Of a DNA stretch of 64,000 nucleotides, positions 29,163-41,094 are shown in pieces. Position 1 is the first letter of the stretch. Each line of letters opens with the position of its first letter. Under the pieces are notes generated by a model. The model was not told where the DNA came from. It did not search any database and saw only the letters and a program-made list of their open reading frames with translations. The stretch spans positions 1 to 64,000 of the forward strand of contig MU405333.1 of assembly GCA_022836615.1 (NCBI GenBank), in the 5' to 3' direction. The translations under genes and the position numbers were made by a program. Origin of the DNA: Annulohypoxylon bovei var. microspora. Its lineage: Eukaryota > Ascomycota > Sordariomycetes > Xylariales > Hypoxylaceae.

Positions 29163-29649
29163 CTAAGGAATCGTCATGGGAAAATAACTTCGCACAGTTT
29201 GTTGGATAATATTTTCGATCGTATCAATCCCCTGGTCCATTGTCGTCTTTAAATAATTGAGATCAATAGACTTATCATGGTTGCCATTGGGTTTAGACCG
29301 TGAGACTTTATTGAGAGTCTGTCTCCATGGAGAAGGACCGGTCATCTTGCCGACTGGATGCATTTCGTTAGTTATGATTTAAGAGGTAAGGTTAGATAGG
29401 AAGTACAAACATACACATAATATTCCAGAGGATATCGATGAATTGGAGAGTAAACCATAGGATAGAAGTCCACTGGTCTTCATTATTTCCCTTTAAACAC
29501 GTACGAAATGCGTCACTCAGCGAGCGGTGCCATTCGTGTGGTGGGATTTTCTCGTGGACTTGCGATTTTATAGAGTCTAATGCGGATTTGAAGTCGAATC
29601 GTGTTTCTAGGGATATTCCAGGAGCGAGATTCAATGAATTAGGAGGCAT
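29163..29649 (-). CDS. Small hypothetical protein, paralog B
   Basis: Minus strand: exon 29649-29415, 61 nt intron (GTATGT donor, CTAAC branch, CCAG acceptor), exon 29353-29163; 141 aa. Exon 1 encodes 78 residues, as in the paralog at 27867-28399, and the intron sits at the same place and phase. An ungapped alignment of the two first exons gives roughly a quarter identical residues, clustered in P-x-EW, S-x-x-DAF and S-x-LWF. The C terminus keeps a YFP tripeptide but stops sooner than paralog A. The protein is soluble-looking, with a hydrophobic, Trp-rich helix near residues 60-78. No known domain is recognised. Confidence 0.62.
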
Positions 29650-30813
29650 AGTGTGAGCTAGCGAAGAATTGTAGCTTATGATATGATCAGCTGGATATGA
29701 TTAGAAGGGTTGATTGACTACCCAGATTAACAAGGGGGGGAAAGCCTTTAAATAGTAATGAGTAAAAATATGTCTTGATCGAATATTGAATTATCTCCAC
29801 AGTATCTACCTACCTGTCCTGGCTGTTGACAGTTGACAGGCTACCCACACAAAAGGAAGCCTCTAACTAGGTGGGACCATCGTAGTCAGATCATAGCCAG
29901 TGCTCCATACGGATCTAGTGTAAGTCGTGACCACAGTATATGACACTTTTTCATACATTCAATCTAACAGTTAAGTGAAAAGGGGTACCTATGCTAGGCT
30001 TTAAATGGAAGAGCTCGAGCTCCTTATATATATATATAATGTTTACTTCTAAATACAACACAGTATTTGTATTATGGATAAAAGACATGAATCTATAGTC
30101 TCGCGATGTTAGGCGCTGAAAATCCTACGTTAGTTTAATCTTTGGTTCCCGATTTAAGACTGCGAGCGATATATAAACTAATTGATATTCACTTAAACCG
30201 AGTTATACCTGGTTTTAAGTAAAACAATAATTTATTATTTGTTAAGAATATTAGCGATTTATGAAATATTGTTTGAATAGAAACTGAGTTTGCCAGGTAA
30301 TGTCGACATGCTTGTTGTTGAAATTTTCCTTTTATAACTAAGTAGGTCGGCAGGTATTTACCCTAAGTAGTTGCACAAGTAGTAATGAAATGATGTTAAA
30401 ATGTAAGCATGACGTTCGTGATACACTGGGATTTGGACGTTGAAATAAGAATGAGATTGGTCTTGGAAATGCTCCCTACTCCTTAACTAGGTAGCAATTC
30501 TCAGGATCGCCTCCTACCCCTTTTTAGTGGGTACAGTATACTGTCATCTATTACTACTGTGAGAAAAACGCAAAATCAAACATGCGGCACTGTACTTAAG
30601 TCTTACGTAAACCTCCAGGCACTGCATCATTAACATTCATACACATTTAAGAGAAGTATCTTTTTACTATGAATATAATCTCGGTATATTGCAATTGGTT
30701 TACATACTAATCTTGCTTTACTAACACGTTTCCACTTGTCTCTCCCCAAAGTCCAAACACTTCAAAGATCTACCACAGCTCAGGTGGTGCCGACGGTCGT
30801 GACAACTAGCCAA
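29650..30813. other. Intergenic, no gene seen
   Basis: Contains a short (TA)n run near 30027 and scattered AGGTAGG/CTACCTACC words (for example near 29808). No open frame with coding character and no RNA gene was recognised. Confidence 0.6.
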
Positions 30814-31953
30814 TTAAGCCCTGGACAAGGTGAGGCCGTAGGTCGACAGAATCTCATTGACGGGCTGGAAGTAGGTCGTGCCGCCAATAGTGCAGTCGCC
30901 GGAGCCTCCCGAGGTGACGCCCTGGGCCTGGGCACCGGTGTAAAAGGACCCGCCCGAATCGCCGGGCTCGGCGCACACATTGGTTTGGGTGAGGCCGGTG
31001 ACACGTCCTTCGGCGTAGGTGACCGTCGCGCTCAGGGCGCGGACTGTGCCGCAGTGGACACCGGTGGTGGAGCCGGAGCGACAGATACTGGCGCCGGTGG
31101 AGGACGCGGTGCTGCCCGACACAGGCAGGTTACCCTGGCCGTATCCATCGATGTAGCCACTGAGGGTGGTTCCGCTGACAGTGCGGATGTAGCTCATGTC
31201 GGCGCTGCCTGGGAAGACCGAACCCGAGAAGGTTCCCAGCGATGCACCGCTGCTGGTGGTAGCAGAACTACCTGAGGTGCCACAGTGGCCAGCCGAAACG
31301 AAGCCAGTTGTGACCGAGAAGCCGACGGAGCACCGGGCAACTCGGTCGATGATGTAGGCGTCGCCGCCGAGGACCGTGGCCAAGGTAGTCGGCATCGCCT
31401 CAACTGTCCGCACCTCGAACTCGGATGCGACGAGCCCGACCTGCGCGGCCAGAGCCTCGGCGTGGGCGGTACTGCCGGCGAGTGCCTCTAGGACGAGCTT
31501 GTTGGCGGTGACGTCGACGTAATACGCCGCGATGCCCAGGTCGGCCGAGTCCGTGGCGAGGGTCTTGGGTTGCTCGATGTCCATGTTGTCAAGTGCCAGC
31601 TTAGCCTCTTCAAGCTTGGAGAAGCTATTGGCAACGATAGCCGGAGTGGCGCCAGCAGCGGTCACCTCGGCGGCCAAGGCTTGGTCAGTGACGGCGACGT
31701 TGAGCGTGGTGCCGTCCTCGGCGATCCAAGCGCCGGCGAACGAGTCACCCGCCGAGCTGCGCAGCTGCTCGATGACATCGGCGGCCCAAATGTCCCTGGC
31801 GACACGAGCAGTGGCCTGCTCGGCGTCCAGACCCAAGTCGCGCTTCATGGCGGCTAGGAGCTTCGGGTGGAGGCTGGTCGTAGCCTGCGTGGGGGCACCG
31901 TAGGCAACGGGCAGGACGGCTGCCAGGAAGGCGAGGAACCTGAATAGCTCCAT
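30814..31953 (-). CDS. Secreted streptogrisin-like serine protease with pro-domain (S1 family)
   Basis: Single exon, 379 aa. Residues 1-20 form a signal peptide. Residues about 21-190 form a pro-region of the alpha-lytic/streptogrisin type. The mature chymotrypsin-fold protease starts near residue 195. The catalytic triad is His223 (SAGHCGT), Asp252 (ADMSYIR) and Ser333 (GDSGGSFY). Six cysteines (208, 224, 291, 301, 327, 354) fit the three disulfides of this bacterial family. Gln-free, Gly/Ser/Thr-rich mature sequence is typical of it too. It should be an extracellular endopeptidase activated by removal of the pro-region. Closest relatives of this architecture are actinobacterial; a fungal member, Metarhizium CHY1, was described as laterally acquired from an actinomycete. 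The absence of introns and the GC-rich coding sequence beside an AT-rich spacer fit transfer but do not prove it. Confidence 0.93.
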   Translation of the reverse strand: MELFRFLAFLAAVLPVAYGAPTQATTSLHPKLLAAMKRDLGLDAEQATARVARDIWAADVIEQLRSSAGDSFAGAWIAEDGTTLNVAVTDQALAAEVTAAGATPAIVANSFSKLEEAKLALDNMDIEQPKTLATDSADLGIAAYYVDVTANKLVLEALAGSTAHAEALAAQVGLVASEFEVRTVEAMPTTLATVLGGDAYIIDRVARCSVGFSVTTGFVSAGHCGTSGSSATTSSGASLGTFSGSVFPGSADMSYIRTVSGTTLSGYIDGYGQGNLPVSGSTASSTGASICRSGSTTGVHCGTVRALSATVTYAEGRVTGLTQTNVCAEPGDSGGSFYTGAQAQGVTSGGSGDCTIGGTTYFQPVNEILSTYGLTLSRA

Positions 31954-33853
31954 TTATAGCGTTCTGAAGATAACACGTGGGAGAAAGGGGCGTTAATGAT
32001 GTAGAGGCTAGATAGTAGGCAAGATGAGTCCGGGATGCTGCTGAAAACTACCAGAGATGATGAGAACATGCGTACTCTTTTATACTTATTTCGACTCCAG
32101 TATCGTGACTTGCATCACGCTCCTGTTGTCGCTGTCCAAAACAGAGCCCTCCATTAGACTAGCCGTCGCCAAATTCCTCCTTCCCAATCTGCCCAAATTC
32201 GCCCCGCGACGTTACCCAGGTTTGAATAGTATCGGCTGGGCAATCGTCTAAAGGCACTTCAAAAGACATCCACCCTGCGACGTTATAGCAAGATAGGCAG
32301 GACAGTCCTTGAAGGCAACCTTTGAAGTTTACACATACTCCCTGCGTGACGAGACGGCACATAGCCTAATAGGAAGGAGGAAGAGGGGAGCAAGGGATTA
32401 GACGGGAGCTTTTGATAGATAAGGCGCCGTAACTCTAGGTCGGCACACCTCCTCGTGACCTTGGTTAAGATGCCAAGTTATTTCTAGATCATGGGCTTCG
32501 GATTAGCTATATCATCAAACTCGGCAAGCCGATGGTAATGGCCTAGCCCGTGTTGTTTCTGGCGGACAAACCGGGAGATCGACGCTTCCGGCCCGCGAGA
32601 TTTAGGTCGCCGGCAGGCGATCTTAGCAGGCAATTCAACGTGTGCTTCAGCTATAGCCTACCGGTGATCTGCATTTCAAGCTTTGCGGAAAATATTGCAA
32701 TTCTCCGGCTGTCGCAGTGGCGAGCCCCGGCTAACCCGGCCCTCTCCCCCGGCCCTCCTACCTTCTCTACCACCCCCCCTGCCCCCACCATCTCTCCGCT
32801 TTCTTTGACGGTGGTCTAGGCTCGCTGAGACTAATGTAATCCGAGGTCTGTCCGTTTACGCCTTCCGTTCCGGATAAACAGCCAAGACGTCCAGCACGGC
32901 GTTCAACACTAATAAGGGAACTTCAGTGTTGTCCCATATGCGCTATAAACCTTGGCTGCTACATGGCCTGAAATGGAGGGCACCGGAGACACTTATTCTT
33001 GTTGTCAGGTCCCTAAGTTACCCTTGCGAAGAGCCCACAGTATTAATTGAGCGAGCTGAACAAGTAATGGCCACCTTCCGTAAATGCACTGATAATAAAG
33101 CTTCCAACCAGCCTTATTGACTGTAGGTATTTCATCGGAGGTCGTATCCACGATATATCGAAAAAGAATCACCTGATAATAGTGATATGGTTGGAATCGC
33201 ATTACAGTACATGACCTAGTTATCTTATCTAAATTAAATATCAGGACATAATGGCCTTGAAAATAGATCAGATTTCATTCCAACGACCAATTTTGGTGGG
33301 GTGAGGGAGGCTTCCATTTCTTGATTCCAAACTTCCAACTCTGGAGGCTTGGCTTCCATGCCAAGAGGTAGGTAGGCATCATTTGTATGCAAAACATGAT
33401 TAGCCAATCCAGCACAGTGCACACTGTCCAATTCGGTTCAATAAAAAATTCCACACTGTACAAATTGTAAGGGCGTAAGGGGTAACCTACCTGAGGTTAG
33501 GTAAGTGATGCCAACTGCCAGTCCAAGACATAATCTCTGGCGTTTCAAAGCTGACCTGATTTTGATTTAACCTACCTAGGTATTTTGCATCTTTTTACAA
33601 AAGCTAAAGCCTTACATGTATTATGAAGAGCCATTCTTGTGGAAATTTTCTTAACAATCAGGGTTAGGGTTAGGGTTGGGATTATATGTTGCTTCTTGTA
33701 TTACTATGCGGAGTTTTCAGGCATAAATTCAAAAGAAAATACGCGACAACCATTCAAAAGCTGGCAGCGACAATGGAGTTAAAGCTGACCCCTACTTGGA
33801 TCCTGTACCTGGGGCAGCTGGGGATAGGTCATCACAGTACCTCTATCCTCCTG
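31954..33853. other. Intergenic, 1.9 kb, no gene seen
   Basis: Holds the protease promoter side, a C-rich stretch near 32730-32790, ACCTAGGT-type palindromes (for example 33575-33580) and an interstitial telomere-like repeat at 33660. Short open frames here look random. Confidence 0.6.
33660..33680 (+). repeat. Interstitial telomere-like TTAGGG repeat
   Basis: The string AGGG TTAGGG TTAGGG TTGGG covers about 3.5 units of the canonical filamentous-fungal telomere repeat, the last with one substitution. It lies about 170 bp beyond the 3' end of the ATP-grasp gene, far from any window end. It could be a relic of a healed break or a telobox-like protein-binding site. Confidence 0.7.
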
Positions 33854-35560
33854 TTACTCGTTGGCGTCAATGACCGAACACATCCACGAACTTCCACGAG
33901 TTATTGCACATACTCGATCATTACTAGAACGCCATAGACCTAATCCAAGGAATTCTCCTCCAATACTACGACAATGGGAGTCAGTAATATTTTCTTACAA
34001 TATGCTCCTGAGATAGGCTAGAGAAGGGGGAAAAAGAACTCTCGATGTTACTTACGCGTGGTATGTTCCTACAAGAGGATATCGTACCCTCTCTCCTGAT
34101 GTACCTAGAATAACGTCATACAAGCGAGGTATAATTCGACGCTGTATAACACAGGTAGTCTCTGAGACTATCTCGGGAGATTGTAGGTGCCCTAGAGTAG
34201 ATACCCATTCGTCGGCTGTGAGATCTTCACCAAATACAATCCCAATGCCTTTACCTCCCCGGACTGGTTTTAAGATGTGACTATCCTTTAACTTTGGCGA
34301 GAGTTTTGAGAGTTGGAGAAGTTGATCTAGCTCTTGCGATCCGGGAAGAAAAGTATCCACAATTCCTTCGTTGAGGATATGCGCCTGGGCTGGGGTTAAC
34401 ACTCCCTGTGCTACTAATGGTTGAAGCTCCTGCTTTACGATGGCCAGCATTCGCTTGTCGTGGACTAGAAAGATAGTTCGCATGTCGTTGAAACACCGAA
34501 GGCTGACTTGACGTAACATCTCTGGCTCTAAAGCGAGCAGCTCATGTTGTAAAAGTTCTAGGCCAACCTGGTTAATTTCTTCCACAGCCTCTCCTTCATC
34601 GGTCGTGAAGATAGAAGATCCGGAGAGATCATGGATATCTCCGCTATTCTCGATGAGGCAACAGAGACGGTAGTCTCCTTTGCTCTGGGGATCAGGCAGT
34701 AGTCTAAGGTCCGAAGGGCGAATAAGTCGTGGAGTGACACCCCAACGACGCTGAACCGCGTCTATAAACATGTGTATATCCAATCCGGCCTCTTCCTCTA
34801 TGAGAAGGTGTAGAGGAAGCATAGGGTTGAAGACGCTGAATAGCCTGTTAAGAAGCTGCCTATTGTTAGAATCTAAACTAGTCAGTTATAATAGAGTCAG
34901 GATTACCTTGTCTCCGTCTGTTGCACTGGCTAACCCACTAGCCTTTATTCCTAGGTTTTCTAGAGCTTGTTGACCGTATGATTCATGAATGAATCCGTTA
35001 AAAGAGAAGCGAGCATTGATTTCAGTAATTCGAAACTTCTCCGCTGTTGCACCGCGACAGTTACTCTCGTCTTCTTCGGGAAGGAAGTCTGGCCTCCATG
35101 ATCCCTGACAAGTGGAGTAAGGCGGCAGGTTTCCGCGCAATACTTGGACTTCTATCCACTGAATTGCTTGTCAGAGCCAGTTTTAATTCGAAAGGTGGTG
35201 ACATACCTGTAAGAGATCTTCCTCTTCCTTCAGTAGAGGCATACGCTTAGGAAAATTCGCTTCCTTATCAGTCCACCATCTCCCAACGATATCAGTAATA
35301 GCAGTGGCCAACGCCCTTTGCAGTTCTGCTATTTGCTGTTGATGCTGCTTGCTGACCAGAATTGGTCGAGGGCAGACCGCACGATAGGATCCTTGAGGCC
35401 ATACACTTAAAGGACACATAGACAAAAGACTGGCTTGAATATCGGCAAGCTCTTGTGCATATGCATCTGTCTTGGCCTCATAATGTGCTACAGGCTCATA
35501 CTTATTAGGACCAACCCCAAAATGGATCTGCTGCAGCTCGGGTGGAGCGAGACTTCCCAT
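33854..35560 (-). CDS. ATP-grasp family ligase-like protein
   Basis: Four exons on the minus strand: 35560-35207, 35104-34907, 34855-34056 and 33965-33854, with introns of 102, 51 and 90 nt; 487 aa. Each junction keeps frame, and the donors are GTATGT, GTAATC and GTAAGT. Exon 4 (GGEFLGLGLWRSS ... SSWMCSV) is needed to complete the C-terminal motif that follows YPLVGTYH. Landmarks are WRPDFLPE (about 121-128), EINARFSFNG (146-155) and a nucleotide-binding LKPVRGGKGIGI around residues 379-390. A basic-acidic ATP-grasp core with these motifs would activate a carboxylate as acyl phosphate and join it to an amine or thiol. No signal peptide is present, so it is probably cytosolic. It shares a 473 bp divergent promoter region with the dioxygenase gene at 36034. 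The substrate is unknown. Confidence 0.8.
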
Positions 35561-36033
35561 GATGAATATAGCTTTAGAATTAAAATTGCAATAGGTTCAT
35601 GAACAGGAAATTCAGGGGGAATAAAACACCTTGGATGGTTAATAGATATATGTAGGGTACCTACTCTACAACACATATGCTAACAGTTCAGTACGGAGAC
35701 GGGTAGTTGCAACGCCCCTTCGTACAAATTGTATGCATCTACCTCTCCCGGCGAAAACCAAGGAAATTAAACGAAATAGAAGCAACGACAGACTAGACTG
35801 CATGCATGTTGCACCGGTTAGTTAATCCCTTGACTCCGCCGCCGGAGATGCCGTGAAACAGGCGCCCCAATGATCGCGGTGTTTCGGACCTCTTATATCG
35901 AATATATAATTTTGTGAATCTTCACAGCGTGAGGCTTTCCCTGACTTAGATGATCACGTTTATGATTGCAACTTGCATCAAACACATTACCGTTCACTCG
36001 CTGTCTTTAAAAGTCCTGTTATTGTTGCCCATC
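35561..36033. promoter_or_regulatory. Shared divergent promoter region
   Basis: 473 bp separating the start codons of the ATP-grasp gene (minus) and the dioxygenase gene (plus). A TATA-like AATATATAA lies near 35900. The head-to-head layout suggests co-regulation; no specific operator was recognised. Confidence 0.5.
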
Positions 36034-37144
36034 ATGCAGCGAACTTTTCGTCACGTTAGCCATATCTATTGTCCACCCACTCCTATCGCAAGACATAAGT
36101 CTACTCCGAACTTCTTACATAAACCTATACACGTTCATCATGGAGTTCGTTATATATCCACAAAAGTCTCAAATATTGTGGCCCACATCCAAGCGCCCGA
36201 CCTCAACTCTGCCCAGCAGTCCCATCATGTTCGCGAAGTGGTCGGACAGCTACGGCAGAACGGTATCCTGAAAATCAGTCTTGGCTTTTCGGATGAGAAA
36301 AGCCAATACCTTGAACAGTTGCTTCACAGTCTTCACCACAATCATGGCCACAACCTCCCCATCACGCACAGTGCTACCCGGGGGTGGTTCTGGGACATCC
36401 GTCCAAGTGAGCAGAATTTCCAGACAGCCAACTGTCAAGCCAGATCAGAAACGATGAAACAATTTCCTTGGCGTATGTAATATCAAAAGTTTCTTCCCCC
36501 TTTCAGCCCGTATGGGAAGTGAAGACTTCTCCATTAAGCTAACCGAGTAGTTGCTGCTCCTGAGACATGCCTAAAAGTCCTAATACTTTTTCCTAAAGAA
36601 GAAATCGCTAACTCTTATTGTTATAGATACGGATTGCAGTTACGAAGATCCGCCACCGAGATACTTTGCTCTCCAAGTGCTCCATCCTGACCGATATGGC
36701 GGCGGAACTCTGTCAATAATGAACGTCAGGCGTCTGAGTGAACGCCTCTCCCCAACAACCCGAGCGGATCTCATGCGGCCTGAGTACCGCATTACGACAC
36801 CGCCGGAGTTTATTAAAGATTCTACACCGCCGTACGTTGTTGGGAGTCTGATCCTGGCTGACAAAGAGGGCCGGCCAAGCATTATGCGCTTTAGGGACGA
36901 TATACTAGAGCCCCTGAGCGAGAGGGCATCTCGGGCGCTAGACGAGCTTAAGCAAGTCTTGCATGGAATCGGTAGCCAATCGGATCTGATTGTGAAATTA
37001 ACACCAGATGACTTGCCGGGAAGGGCCATTATTTTGGTGGATAATCGGCGGTGGCTGCATGCCCGGACCGACGTCAAGGATCCGGAGCGGCACTTGCGCC
37101 GAGTGAGATGGCACGCTATTCCATTTCAGACTGTTTCTAACTAG
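36034..37144 (+). CDS. TauD/TfdA-type Fe(II)/2-oxoglutarate dioxygenase
   Basis: Two exons, 36034-36472 and 36627-37144, with a 154 nt intron (GTATGT donor, GCTAACTC branch, TTATAG acceptor); 318 aa. The spliced codon is the His of HTD: His147-x-Asp149 in FPWHTDCSYEDPPPRYF. The distal ligand is probably His291 in DNRRWLHART, and the following Arg fits 2-oxoglutarate binding. Conserved GGGTLS and RFRDD segments also fit the family. An in-frame ATG at 35950 would add 28 hydrophobic residues; I prefer 36034 because it leaves a normal 5' region. The N terminus is rich in Arg, His, Ser and Thr and might be a targeting peptide. The reaction would be an oxidative hydroxylation or desaturation of an unknown small molecule, plausibly the product or substrate of the neighbouring ATP-grasp enzyme. 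Confidence 0.85.
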
Positions 37145-38919
37145 AATTAAGTCCCCTCTTAGTATCAATAGTGCGGATTAGTCTTAAGATAGGATTTTCT
37201 TTTTGCAGAGAATAGCATCAAAATAAATGAAGCATATGCAGACATATGCTAATGCTAGGTACTATATTGCACCGTGGTGTAAACCATCCCTTTGACTACC
37301 TATTTAAGTATCTCACGCGTATTACAAATGGCGGTAGAAGCTAATTAGGTAATGAGGGGATAAATCGACACACAGTCCAATACAGTAGCATTAGCACATG
37401 CTCAATTTATTTTAACGTCATTCTTACCGTTACAAGAAAACTCAACCCCGGCAGTTCTGTTTCTGGCTGGTCGGGTCAAGAACGCACACGTGGGAAGCTC
37501 AAGCCAATCAGCCGGGCGGTTCTGTGTACTACAAGCGAGAATTTAACCTAGTAATCTATGCAGATCATTTTATTCAGCTGGTCTTGGTCTCTATGGGAGA
37601 CCTTAAAAATGCTTGATATCTTAACTTACCTACCCTAGCCCAGCCACAATTTTGCGTACTCCGAGTTCTTAGGGGCGGGTAGTTGTTCACGCCATTATCT
37701 TCAAAAAAAAAAAAAAAAAAAAGCAAATATTCACATAGGTAGTTACGTAGGTGCTAAGAAACCTGTGGGGAAACATGCTCGGTGACATTGGATTTCATCA
37801 ACTATTCCGTCATTAGGTAACTGTCCGTCTACCCGGTACGCTTGCGGAATAGGGACGTTATGGAAGCGTGAACTCGTCGTCTGATTGGTTGAGACTTGAG
37901 TCGGAATTCATTCTTCTGGCCTTCAGCTAGCCATTTGCCAAACATGCATAATTAATTGTAAGGGGTCGTAAATGTTTCACGTTACTCACAGGTTCTGTGC
38001 CTAGCTTCTTCCGCAAGAGCCTCGTTCACCGCATCCGCCGATGGAAACATGTAGACAAGTTTCGTAGCTCGTATATCTAGTATGGCGCCTGCGCCATTAA
38101 TTACCTAGGTACGGAACGCGGCGTTTTGAGTCACATACGGATATAGAGGGTGCGGGTACCAATGTCTCAGATCTAGATCTCCCAAGACATTTCAGCTGGT
38201 AGTCTCGTATTATCGTTCCTTTTTAACGTTAAAATACTCCTTCGTATTGCGGTGTGGTAATTTATCCTACAATAAGGCATCTTCCGTTTAATTGAATCGT
38301 ACAGCTCACTAGAGCCACATGATGTCGAAGTTACGTTGCAATGGTAGTTTAAGTAAAGCCGATGAGACAGGCAATTTCCGCTGCGAGGTTTCAAACAAAC
38401 TCATTATGTAATCATAGATACCCCATGAGGCGCTCTGCCCATGGCAGACTGCATGAGACATGTCTTGAGCGGGCCGATGCCCCTAGCAGCAGTTAATTTG
38501 GGCGAGTGACTATGTGGCTTGAGAACATCTGCCTAGACCTCGGAAGGTGTCTATATGCTTTGCTTTCCGGAAACTTTTACGAGATGATTTTCTTTTGTTG
38601 ATCTCAGCCAAAAGAAAGTGAAACCAAGTGCTATTTCCTATAGCTTTTAACGGATATGTCCAACGATCTTTTGCATCTTTAGATCCGCCGGGTTAGGTGA
38701 GTTACAGAACGTCACTGGCTTTAGAAAAGTCATGTTACGTGTTGTACCTATGCATGATAAATATTTACGGGACTTATAAAGGGATGCTATTTAGTCGATT
38801 GATCTGATTGGAATTGTAGAAAACTAGACCTTGATTGGACACGAAAATTTGAAGCCCAAAGCCTTTACCTTCTACTCACTTAGGTACTAGAAACTCTAGT
38901 ATCGATCAACTTCATTGTG
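37145..38919. other. Intergenic, 1.8 kb, no gene seen
   Basis: Contains an A-homopolymer of about 20 bases near 37704-37723 and ACCTAGGT near 38103. No convincing coding or RNA gene was found. Confidence 0.6.
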
Positions 38920-40513
38920 ATGGATCCCGGATTTTATTCGCTTTCAGATGTGCTAGCAATTGCTGATATCCATCCTTTCTATGTTTCTGATATCAAATAT
39001 CCATACCCCCCTGACGCGTCTACCGTCTGCGCGGCTAAGAAACGAGCTCAGGGGCGAAAAGAAGCCAGCTCGGCAACAATAGATTTAAGATCACGGGCGC
39101 TGCTCCCGAAGAAGAACCTGTAAGAAAGCCAAAGAACAAATATAATTAACCTTAATCTTACGTGCCTGTAGCTACTCTACCATCAAGAGGCTTATTGATG
39201 ACACGAGCCCTCGGAATTCATATCGCCAGAGCGTCTACGCCAGTTTCAGCGGCGGTGGCTTCTCAGCAAAACCCCTATTATTCGCAACGGACGTATATGA
39301 GAACCGAAAACAGCGGACCTACTTTGGCCGTTTTCTCCGTCTCACGGGGCTCGTCGGTCCGGGAGACTGGGTTCTGACCGTCCACAGCTCCGGGGAGCTT
39401 TACAGGTCCCTAGATCTCATATCAGAGATTACAGAGAATGCCGGAGCCTCCGTCCTCAGCGCCGGGAACTTGATGTCCGCTGCAGACGTGTGTAAAATCC
39501 TAGCCGACTACCACGTCAATGTTCTAAGTGGCGATAGCAGCCAGGTCGTCAAGATGGCCCACCACATCTCCACACTCCCTTCGGAGAAGCGGGACCGGAT
39601 CAAACTTGACAAGATCATCTACACGTCGGAGGTTCTCACAGCGGCCCAGCGGACCCTCATAAAAGCAGTTCTCGGCCCCATCAAAATCTGCTCCATCCTA
39701 GGAAGCGCAGAAGCCGGACCATGGGCCGTCAGCAACCCCGACCTAACCGGCACAGGCCCCGTCGTAAGCCACGCCGATTTCGTCTTCGACACGCGCGCCA
39801 TGCTAATTGAGATCCTGCCCCCTTCGACTCCGGAGAACGGTTCGGGTCTCAACCTAATGCCAGACGGGGAACAAGGCATCATCGTGCAGACCTCGCTTAT
39901 GCGCCTTCGCAACCCGGTTGTGCGCTATATCACCGGCGACATCGGATCGCTGCATTCTCTACCGGAGCATTCCCGTGCCTTGATTCCCGAGGGCGATTGG
40001 CCGTACCTACGCGTCCTTCGTCTCGAGGGCCGTGATCGCCGGTTCAGTTTCGAGTGGGATGGGGAATACATCGAATTCGACAATCTCAGTTCTCTACTAG
40101 ACAGCGACGAGTGTGGAGTTCTACAATGGCAGGTTATCCTGGACAAGATAGAGTCTTCTCTAGAGTCATCGCTTGAGATCCGTCTCCTCTGCTCCGCGCG
40201 GGACGGCAAGGGTCTGATATCGGAACGTGTTCTTGTCGACCGAGTAAGGAGTTTCTTCCACGCATACTCTGCCAATGATTATCGGTTTCATCTTGTTCTT
40301 GTCAAAAATATCGATGGATTTGAGAGGAGCAGTACGGGGAGGAAAGTCGTCAAGTTCATAGACCGATATAATAACTGCAAGGACCCCCCTTTGGAACAGA
40401 CCCCTATTTGCAACACGACCTATCCCAGAACACTCCCTGTCATGTCCAGCGGTCTAAGGGAAAAGGCGATGGACTTGTATTGTATCAAGAGCCACGAATT
40501 AGTAGTGGACTAG
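38920..40513 (+). CDS. Adenylate-forming (AMP-dependent synthetase-like) protein
   Basis: Exon 1 38920-39119, 52 nt intron (GTAAGA donor, CTGTAG acceptor), exon 2 39172-40513; 513 aa. The start is the ATG at 38920. Motifs of the ANL superfamily in order: a P-loop-like SFSGGGFSAKP (91-101), SILGSAEAGPW (241-251, A5 position), YITGDIGSL (319-327, A7), then a small C-terminal subdomain from about 340 with GRKVVKF near the end in the A10 region. The layout resembles phenylacetate-CoA ligase-like members more than NRPS A domains, and no carrier-protein domain follows. It probably adenylates a carboxylic acid for transfer to CoA or another acceptor. Substrate and pathway are not visible from sequence. 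It lies between the dioxygenase gene and an MFS transporter gene, as in small metabolite clusters. Confidence 0.85.
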
Positions 40514-41094
40514 ACCTAGGAAGTGGCCTAGATGTCACAGCGATACTCTCTTCATACATCTTGTCGCATTTTGATCGGCTGAATTAAAATCTTGCAACTA
40601 GAAATATGGTGAATTAATTAGCAAATATTTTACAACAATTCAATGAGTACCTATCTCGCATTAAGATTGATTTTCAAAGCCTCAAATGACTATTTTACGA
40701 AAGGGGTGGATGTTGCAAGGGTTAACTATTCGAAAATTTCGCACATCTTTCGCGGTTCTAGTCCAGGGGTACCAGTGCGTGATTTGATCAACAATTAATT
40801 GGCACTGTATCAGCCTCAACAGGGCTTTAATAGTGGAGTGATGTCCGCTGAAATTTAGTGGTTAACTCCCTACAACCTGGGGCACTGAGCCACTGAGACA
40901 ATGCTTCTCATAGCCCTTGCCTTAGTTTATACGGTTTTAACCCCTGATCAAATATGTGAACCTTTTGGCCTTGACCTTCGTATTGTAGGGGTATAATATT
41001 TAAAATTTCGCTGTTGGTACTGAATGTACTCGCTATTTCTATATCATCATCAACTCATTAGTAACTTTTATCGCTAGGGGATTTCCAGTATAAC
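40514..41094. other. Intergenic, no gene seen
   Basis: Space between the 3' ends of two convergent genes. A CCTAGG site lies at 40515-40520. Nothing else was recognised. Confidence 0.6.

Noticed and set aside
30736..31275. 179-codon plus-strand frame over the protease gene
   Set aside because: Gly/Ala/Val-rich antisense shadow of the GC-rich protease coding sequence.
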